This document shows positions 25,270-29,537 of a DNA stretch of 29,537 nt, piece by piece. The DNA comes from a virus: IMG/VR virus record IMGVR_UViG_3300032265_001756, positions 1 to 29,537 of that record; one strand, 5' to 3'. The position numbers were made by a program, and so were the translations under genes. Numbering within the stretch: the first letter of the stretch is position 1; every line of letters starts with the position of its first letter. The notes beneath the pieces are model-generated. The model ran no database searches. It saw nothing but the letters and a program-made list of their open reading frames with translations, and was not told the origin of the DNA.

Positions 25270-26364
25270 ATGGCAACATATACCCCATCTCAACTTTATG
25301 GAGGAGGAATATTAGGTGAAAATATATCAAATTCAACCTTATTTACTTTTACTAACCCAGCATATTCATCATATTTTACATTAGAAACTATACAAAACGC
25401 TAATGGTTTTTATGATAGTTCATCATCTAAAAATGCTTTGGGAACATGGGGAGTTACACCAGATTTACTACCTGGATTTGTTACATCATCATATATAGCA
25501 TCTATAGCTGTACCTCCAAATACTTCATCTATAATGTTTACTCCATCATCGTCTATTACTGGAGTAAATTATTATTTAAGAGGAACAGGTGCATTTAGCA
25601 TGACAACATTTTCACCACCATCATTATTTGCATCTGGAGAAAAAGGAGTATGGTTTGATGCATCTGATTTATCTACTTTATTTCAAGACGCAGCAGGAAC
25701 AGTTCCTGTAACAACAGTAGGCCAACCCGTAGGAAAATGGTTAGATAAATCAGGGAATAATAATCATGCTACTACAGCAGGCAATAGACCAACTTATCAA
25801 ATTGATCCTGAAGGAAATCCAAATGTTACATTTACAAAAACACCTGTTACTCAATTAGCTACATCTGCAATTAACTTTACAGGAACAGCTCAAATGACAG
25901 TTTGTGTAGGAGTAAATGTTTTAGATTCAAGTTCAGCAGGTGTAGTTATTGAATTAGGCTCAGATGTTAATTCAGTTAATGGTTCATTTTTAGTTGGTGC
26001 TCCTTCTTCAACAGCAGATCATAGTTTATATTTACGTGGTACAACTACACTTCAAGCAAGAGTAAATAATGTTGTTGATGGTGATGATATTATTACTGGT
26101 TTATTTGATATATCTCAAGCAACAAAAGAATTAGAATTAATTCCAAGATTAAATTATGTTCAACTTACTGGTTCTCAAATTACATGGACTGGAACAGATG
26201 CAGGAACAGGTAATTTTGGTAATTTACCTTTATATTTAGGTTCTCGTAGTGGATTAGGAATACCATATGGTGGTAAAATATATCAAGTTATAGTTAGAGG
26301 AGCAACATCAAATACAACTCAAGTTTATCAAACTGAAACTTTTATTGACTATAAATTAGATTAA
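25270..26364 (+). CDS. LamG-like tail fibre or virion surface protein
   Basis: 364 residues. The first 110 are Ser/Thr/Gly-rich. The module GVWFDASDLSTLFQDAAGT, then GKWLDKSGNNNHAT, is a common motif in phage fibre and surface proteins with a concanavalin/LamG-like fold. The C-terminal part has LPLYLGSRSGLGIPYGGKIY and a short YxxETFIDYKLD end. No signal peptide. It may bind host glycans or form a late-added fibre. The late-type box before it and its place between nrdA and the modification block make it an outlier in position but not in regulation. Confidence 0.75.
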   Translation: MATYTPSQLYGGGILGENISNSTLFTFTNPAYSSYFTLETIQNANGFYDSSSSKNALGTWGVTPDLLPGFVTSSYIASIAVPPNTSSIMFTPSSSITGVNYYLRGTGAFSMTTFSPPSLFASGEKGVWFDASDLSTLFQDAAGTVPVTTVGQPVGKWLDKSGNNNHATTAGNRPTYQIDPEGNPNVTFTKTPVTQLATSAINFTGTAQMTVCVGVNVLDSSSAGVVIELGSDVNSVNGSFLVGAPSSTADHSLYLRGTTTLQARVNNVVDGDDIITGLFDISQATKELELIPRLNYVQLTGSQITWTGTDAGTGNFGNLPLYLGSRSGLGIPYGGKIYQVIVRGATSNTTQVYQTETFIDYKLD

Positions 26365-26372
26365 TAAAAAAG

Positions 26373-26406
26373 TTTGGCTTTTCAAATTTTCTTTTTTATC
26401 TTTATA
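26373..26406 (+). promoter_or_regulatory. Early-type Bacteroidota-like promoter before the modification block
   Basis: TTTGGCTTTTCAAATTTTC, then TATCTTTATA at 26397-26406, with 20 bases between TTTG and TA, is nearly identical to the copy at 17626. It begins 8 bases after the structural gene stop. The TTG of this element is the start of a spurious longer ORF. Confidence 0.75.
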
Positions 26407-26430
26407 ACACAAATTAAAAACAATATAAGC

Positions 26431-26613
26431 ATGGAAAATGTACTAGAAAAAAACGTAGAAAGAGAAGATTTAATCAATGAATTAATTTTAGTAAAAAACA
26501 TTATGGGTATGTTGTGGGATTTTCATCCTGAAAACCCTGAACATGTTAACTTAGTAAATTACTATAATGAATTAAAAGAACAATCTATCGAACTAGAAAA
26601 ACAATTAGCATAA
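26431..26613 (+). CDS. Small helical protein leading the modification operon
   Basis: 60 residues from the ATG at 26431, chosen because a TTG 57 bases earlier lies in the promoter itself. It is charged and helical (VEREDLINELILVKNIMGML, then NELKEQSIELEKQLA), with a likely C-terminal coiled coil and no membrane segment. The stop overlaps the ATG of the DpdA-like gene by one base (TAATG), so translation is probably coupled. I do not recognise it; it could be a partner or regulator of the transglycosylase. Confidence 0.65.
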   Translation: MENVLEKNVEREDLINELILVKNIMGMLWDFHPENPEHVNLVNYYNELKEQSIELEKQLA

Positions 26614-27410
26614 TGAAAAAAATTTCACATGAAGTACCTTTATCTCTTTTACAAGAGAACTTAAAATGGTCTGATTATCAATATGTTTTACCACATTTAA
26701 TAGATAAACATGTTGAATATAAAGATTTTATTTTAAATTATCACAAACAAGAAAGTTCATTTATTATAATGGATAATGGTTTATTTGAAGAAGTAAATCA
26801 TACAGAACAAGATTTAATTGAAAAAATTAATTTAGTACAACCTGATGTGTTTGTAGTTCCTGATGCATGGAATGATAAAAATGAAACATTAAAAAATGCT
26901 AAATATTGGATGAATGTGGTTAAACCAAAATTACCATCAAAAACACAATTAATGGTTGTAATGCAAGGCGTTTCAATTAGTGATTTTTTTGAATTATATC
27001 AAACATGTGAAGATATAGGATATACACATTTTGCATTTAATCATTCTTCAAAATATTATCAATTAATTAGTCGTAATTCTAATAAATTAATTAATCAAAT
27101 GTGTGGAAGACATCAATTAATTAATATTATGGTAAATGCTGATTATATACAAGATTCTCATTATGTTCATTTATTAGGATGTTCATTACCTCAAGAGTTT
27201 TTATTGTATAAGGATTCGGCTTATAATTTTATAAAATCAATTGATACATCTTCTCCTATTATTAATGGAGCATTAGAAATGTCTTATGAAGAATGGGGAA
27301 GTTTAAATAAACCATCTAATAAAATAGATGAATTCATGGAACAAGATTTAAATAGTAAAATAGGAATTATTGGTTATAATGTACATAAATTTAAACAATT
27401 TGTAAATTAA
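26613..27410 (+). CDS. dpdA: DpdA-like 7-deazaguanine DNA transglycosylase
   Basis: 265 residues with a TIM-barrel-like pattern of the tRNA-guanine transglycosylase superfamily. IIMDNGLFEE holds D54, matching the general base Asp of TGT. QPDVFVVPDAWND holds D84, and MVVMQGVSISDFF matches the TGT substrate-binding GG/QG segment. HLLGCSLPQEF and SIDTSSPIINGA hold D211, the expected nucleophile Asp. The TGT zinc site (CxCxxC..H) is absent, and the protein is short. DpdA enzymes exchange guanine in DNA for a 7-deazaguanine made by the Que enzymes. Adjacent queC and queE-like genes support a DNA-modifying rather than tRNA role. The specific DpdA subgroup is not determinable. Confidence 0.75.
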   Translation: MKKISHEVPLSLLQENLKWSDYQYVLPHLIDKHVEYKDFILNYHKQESSFIIMDNGLFEEVNHTEQDLIEKINLVQPDVFVVPDAWNDKNETLKNAKYWMNVVKPKLPSKTQLMVVMQGVSISDFFELYQTCEDIGYTHFAFNHSSKYYQLISRNSNKLINQMCGRHQLINIMVNADYIQDSHYVHLLGCSLPQEFLLYKDSAYNFIKSIDTSSPIINGALEMSYEEWGSLNKPSNKIDEFMEQDLNSKIGIIGYNVHKFKQFVN

Positions 27411-27411
27411 T

Positions 27412-28335
27412 ATGGAAACAAAAATAAAACAACCACGTTTTGCTGTACTCTCATTAAGTGGAGGTATGGATAGTAGTACACTATTATTAAGACTATTAGC
27501 TGAAGGATATCAATGTACTTGTTTAAGTTTTGACTATGGTCAAAAGCATAGAGTAGAACTAGAACGTGCTACTGAATTAGTTATATATATTAATTCAAAT
27601 CTTACTAGAACGTTTCATCATGATCACGCTCCTAATGGATTTGAAGAAGTATATCCATTAGTTAAACATCAAATTATTAAAATTGATGGTTTAGGTCAAT
27701 TATTAAATTCTACATTAGTAGAAGGTGGAGCAGATGTTCCTGAAGGACATTATGCTGAAGCAAATATGAAAGATACAGTAGTGCCTAATCGTAATAAAAT
27801 ATTTAGCTCAATTATTCAAGCAGTTGCTTTATCAATTGCTGAACAAAAGAATACTGAATGTGTTATCGCACTAGGGGTACACAGTGGTGACCATCAGATT
27901 TATCCAGATTGTACTCCAGAATGGAGAGATATCGATTTTGAAGCATTTAAAGTAGGTAATTGGGGAGCAGAAAAAGTACATTTTTATACTCCATATATGG
28001 ATGGTAATAAGTTTACTATTTTAGAAGATGGAGAAACATGTTGTGAACAATTAGGTTTAGATTTTAATGAAGTATATAAACGTACTAACACAAGTTACAA
28101 ACCAATTAGAATAGTAAAATCAGAAAAAAGATTTGAAGGAACAGAAGATGAAATAAACATTTTCTTTGAAACTTGGTACTCAGATTACAAATCAGCATCA
28201 TCAGTAGAACGAGTTGAAGCATTTATGAAACTTGGAAAACCAGACCCAGTTGAATATGCTGATGAAACTGGTCCTATAAGTTGGGAGACAGTAGTAAAAC
28301 ATGTAACTAAAGTTTTAGAAAATCATAATATTTAA
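27412..28335 (+). CDS. queC: QueC-like 7-cyano-7-deazaguanine synthase lacking the zinc site
   Basis: 307 residues. The PP-loop is SLSGGMDSSTLL (14-25), followed by LSFDYGQKHRVELERA, then PNRNKIFSSIIQ and GVHSGDHQIYPDCTPE, all as in QueC. In QueC, four Cys bind zinc in TxTCY and CGxCxxC. Here they are S228 (TNTSYKP) and D258, S261, S264 (DYKSASSVERVEAF), with about 20 extra residues between. The surrounding conserved sequence is intact, so this is not a broken gene. QueC normally makes preQ0 from 7-carboxy-7-deazaguanine through an amide intermediate with ATP and ammonia. Loss of zinc may alter stability or stop at the amide. It is probably part of a DNA modification pathway with the neighbouring DpdA-like gene. 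Confidence 0.85.
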   Translation: METKIKQPRFAVLSLSGGMDSSTLLLRLLAEGYQCTCLSFDYGQKHRVELERATELVIYINSNLTRTFHHDHAPNGFEEVYPLVKHQIIKIDGLGQLLNSTLVEGGADVPEGHYAEANMKDTVVPNRNKIFSSIIQAVALSIAEQKNTECVIALGVHSGDHQIYPDCTPEWRDIDFEAFKVGNWGAEKVHFYTPYMDGNKFTILEDGETCCEQLGLDFNEVYKRTNTSYKPIRIVKSEKRFEGTEDEINIFFETWYSDYKSASSVERVEAFMKLGKPDPVEYADETGPISWETVVKHVTKVLENHNI

Positions 28336-28339
28336 TTAA

Positions 28340-28474
28340 ATGTTAGAATTTATAACTCATACGCTAGGAATATGTGGAGAACATCATTTTTCAATATTTA
28401 GTATCATAACAAATGAATTAAATATTTTAAATCAAATTACACATATTAAACAATGGCTACAATCAAATTTTTAA
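28340..28474 (+). CDS. Small ORF between queC and the next gene
   Basis: 44 residues, MLEFITHTLGICGEHHFSIF at the start and KQWLQSNF at the end. The ATG lies 4 bases after the queC stop, and the ORF overlaps the next gene by 22 bases in another frame. It has one short HTLGICGEHHFS segment that looks like a possible metal-binding site, but no known domain. It fills an otherwise empty 117-base gap in a genome with few gaps, which argues for it being real. It could also be a chance ORF. Confidence 0.45.
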   Translation: MLEFITHTLGICGEHHFSIFSIITNELNILNQITHIKQWLQSNF

Positions 28475-28983
28475 ATATATTAAAAGAAATATTTAATGAT
28501 TTAAAAGGAATATTACCATACACAAAAATTCATAGTGATGAATATAAATTTAAATCTAATGATTTAGAGATAAATGTTGAAATGCAACCTGTAGGAGCAA
28601 ATGAATTAAGAACTAAATTTACTACATCAGATAAATTTAAAGAAAAATATGATTCATATCAAGGTAAAAAATATATTTATAGTGTAGGTTATTCTGTTAA
28701 TGGAGATCCTAGACAATATACTAAAACAGATTTAAAAACCTTTTTTCCTATTATAAAAACAGTTTCAGCTATTACTAAAGATTTTATTGAAAAAACAGAT
28801 CCATTTGCAATAATGGTGTTTGCTATAAATAAAAATGCTTCATCTGAAAAATCAGATCCGCAAAAAACTCAAATTTATAAAAGAATATTATCTCAATATA
28901 ATGTATCTGAATATAATATTGAAGATATTTCAACAACTATGAATGGTTATAAAGAAGAAGGTTTTATTTTATATAAAAGATAA
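28453..28983 (+). CDS. Hypothetical protein in the modification block
   Basis: 176 residues, starting MATIKFLNILKEIFNDLKG, an amphipathic helix similar in type to the N-terminus of the ART-like protein at 22952. The centre (KKYIYSVGYSVNGDPRQYTK; KTVSAITKDFIEKTDPFAIMV) and the end (STTMNGYKEEGFILYKR) look compact and well folded. No zinc or catalytic motif is visible and it is not QueD. I do not recognise the function. It shares the transcription unit with dpdA and queC. Confidence 0.65.
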   Translation: MATIKFLNILKEIFNDLKGILPYTKIHSDEYKFKSNDLEINVEMQPVGANELRTKFTTSDKFKEKYDSYQGKKYIYSVGYSVNGDPRQYTKTDLKTFFPIIKTVSAITKDFIEKTDPFAIMVFAINKNASSEKSDPQKTQIYKRILSQYNVSEYNIEDISTTMNGYKEEGFILYKR

Positions 28984-29017
28984 TTTGGCTTTTCAGACTT
29001 TCCTTTTTACCTTTATA
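28984..29017 (+). promoter_or_regulatory. Early-type Bacteroidota-like promoter before the QueE unit
   Basis: TTTGGCTTTTCAGACTTTCC, then TACCTTTATA at 29008-29017, with 20 bases between TTTG and TA. It sits directly after the preceding stop and 32 bases from the ATG at 29040. It is a fourth copy of the same promoter. Confidence 0.75.
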
Positions 29018-29039
29018 GCAATAAAAAAATAAAAAAGTT

Positions 29040-29240
29040 ATGGAAATATTATCATTATATGATTTTTTAGGAAAAGCAGCAGGAACAGAACTTGGAGAGC
29101 AAGTTTATAAAGCTGCATCTAAATCAAAAATTAAAATACAAACTAGATTTGTTAGTAATAAAAAATACGCAGGTAAAGTAATGCTTTATCCAAAACAATT
29201 TTTACAAGAATATTTTAAAAATAATAAAAATGTCAATTAA
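29040..29240 (+). CDS. Small hypothetical protein before queE
   Basis: 66 residues, starting MEILSLYDFLGKAAGTELGE and ending in a basic tail (YFKNNKNVN). A helical first half is followed by KIKIQTRFVSNKKYAGKVML, which reads as two strands. No catalytic motif. Its last 11 bases overlap the queE start, so translation is probably coupled. Function unknown; a queE partner is possible but not shown. Confidence 0.6.
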   Translation: MEILSLYDFLGKAAGTELGEQVYKAASKSKIKIQTRFVSNKKYAGKVMLYPKQFLQEYFKNNKNVN

Positions 29241-29537
29241 ATCAGATAAATTACTAATCACCTCTGACTTTTATACAGTTCAAGGTGAAGGTATAACAAC
29301 AGGAATTCCAGCGTATTTTGTACGTTTAGGTATCTGTAATTTAACTTGCGGAATGTCTAAAAAATGGTTTAACAATTTGGTTAAAACAAATTTAACACTT
29401 CCTGAATCAGAAAAAATGCCTGATGGTCATATTTTTGAAGGAGATTTACATGCAACTGGTGAAGCAACTTGGACTTGTGATTCTACTTCACAATGGGCTT
29501 TAAGAGGTGAAGATAAAGAGTTTCAATATCTAATTGA
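29230..29537 (+). CDS. queE: QueE-like radical SAM enzyme, N-terminal part (cut by window end)
   Basis: The first 102 residues are present, with no stop before the window ends. FYTVQGEGITTGIPAYFVRLG (14-34) and CNLTCG match the QueE signature (QGEG...G.PA.F.RL..CNL.C). C36 and C40 keep the CxxxC spacing, but the third Cys (C83, in TWTCDSTSQW, matching the CDT/CDS end of the motif) is 42 residues later instead of two. QueE turns 6-carboxytetrahydropterin into 7-carboxy-7-deazaguanine, the substrate of QueC, using a [4Fe-4S] cluster and SAM. Its partner QueD is not seen in this window and could lie downstream or be supplied by the host. Confidence 0.8.
   Translation, partial: MSIKSDKLLITSDFYTVQGEGITTGIPAYFVRLGICNLTCGMSKKWFNNLVKTNLTLPESEKMPDGHIFEGDLHATGEATWTCDSTSQWALRGEDKEFQYLI

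Noticed and set aside
26374-26613. 79-residue ORF starting at TTG 26374
   Set aside because: The TTG is the -33 element of the early-type promoter. The true start is the ATG at 26431, giving 60 residues.
28453-28983. QueD assignment for the 176-aa protein
   Set aside because: No HxH...H zinc-binding or Cys-based active site of 6-carboxytetrahydropterin synthase is visible. Proximity to queC alone is not evidence.

Overview
The window is part of a lytic, T4-like contractile-tail phage (myovirus) genome. It is very AT-rich by eye, with every supported gene on the + strand and almost no intergenic space. The host is probably a member of the Bacteroidota. Four upstream regions carry a TTTG-N20-TAnnTTTA type promoter, close to the Bacteroidota -33/-7 consensus (TTTG / TAnnTTTG). 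Gene starts also lack Shine-Dalgarno sequences and have A-rich leaders instead. No tRNA, integrase or CRISPR array was seen.

Layout. (1) 1-3279: tail-fibre and virion-surface genes, including a 5'-truncated fibre with a 72-bp tandem repeat and a 680-aa beta-solenoid-like protein. (2) 3339-15841: tail morphogenesis. In order these are tail sheath (gp18-like), tail tube (gp19-like), a free-standing homing endonuclease between two terminators, a gp26-like protein overlapping a gp51/'GT'-like ORF (probable programmed frameshift), tape measure, a small structural protein, a 592-aa baseplate protein, a gp53/LysM-like wedge protein, a 963-aa hub with a C-terminal lytic domain, and a 190-aa virion-type protein. 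Late-type TATTTATA boxes precede the sheath, tube, gp26-like, tape-measure and small structural genes. (3) 15893-25233: replication and nucleotide metabolism. These are a short family-A DNA polymerase, a conserved unknown, gp32-like SSB, UvsX, FEN/RNase H-like nuclease, DnaB/gp41-like helicase, NrdB, an ADP-ribosyltransferase-like protein, and NrdA. (4) 25270-26364: an isolated LamG-like structural gene with its own late-type box. (5) 26431-29537: a DNA-modification block with a small protein, a DpdA/TGT-like transglycosylase, a QueC-like enzyme, small unknowns, and a QueE-like radical SAM protein cut by the window end.

How it fits together. Early-type promoters appear to drive four units: polymerase; SSB to NrdA; the 60-aa protein, DpdA and QueC; and the 66-aa protein with QueE. 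Late-type boxes precede structural genes only. The replication set makes and recombines DNA, NrdAB supplies deoxynucleotides, and the QueE/QueC/DpdA set would make a 7-deazaguanine base and insert it into phage DNA, presumably against restriction. The most unusual points are a QueC-like protein with all four zinc-binding cysteines replaced, a QueE with a long insertion inside its Fe-S motif, a short family-A polymerase in a T4-like background, a +1/-2 type frameshift candidate before the tape measure, and an ART-like gene between nrdB and nrdA.
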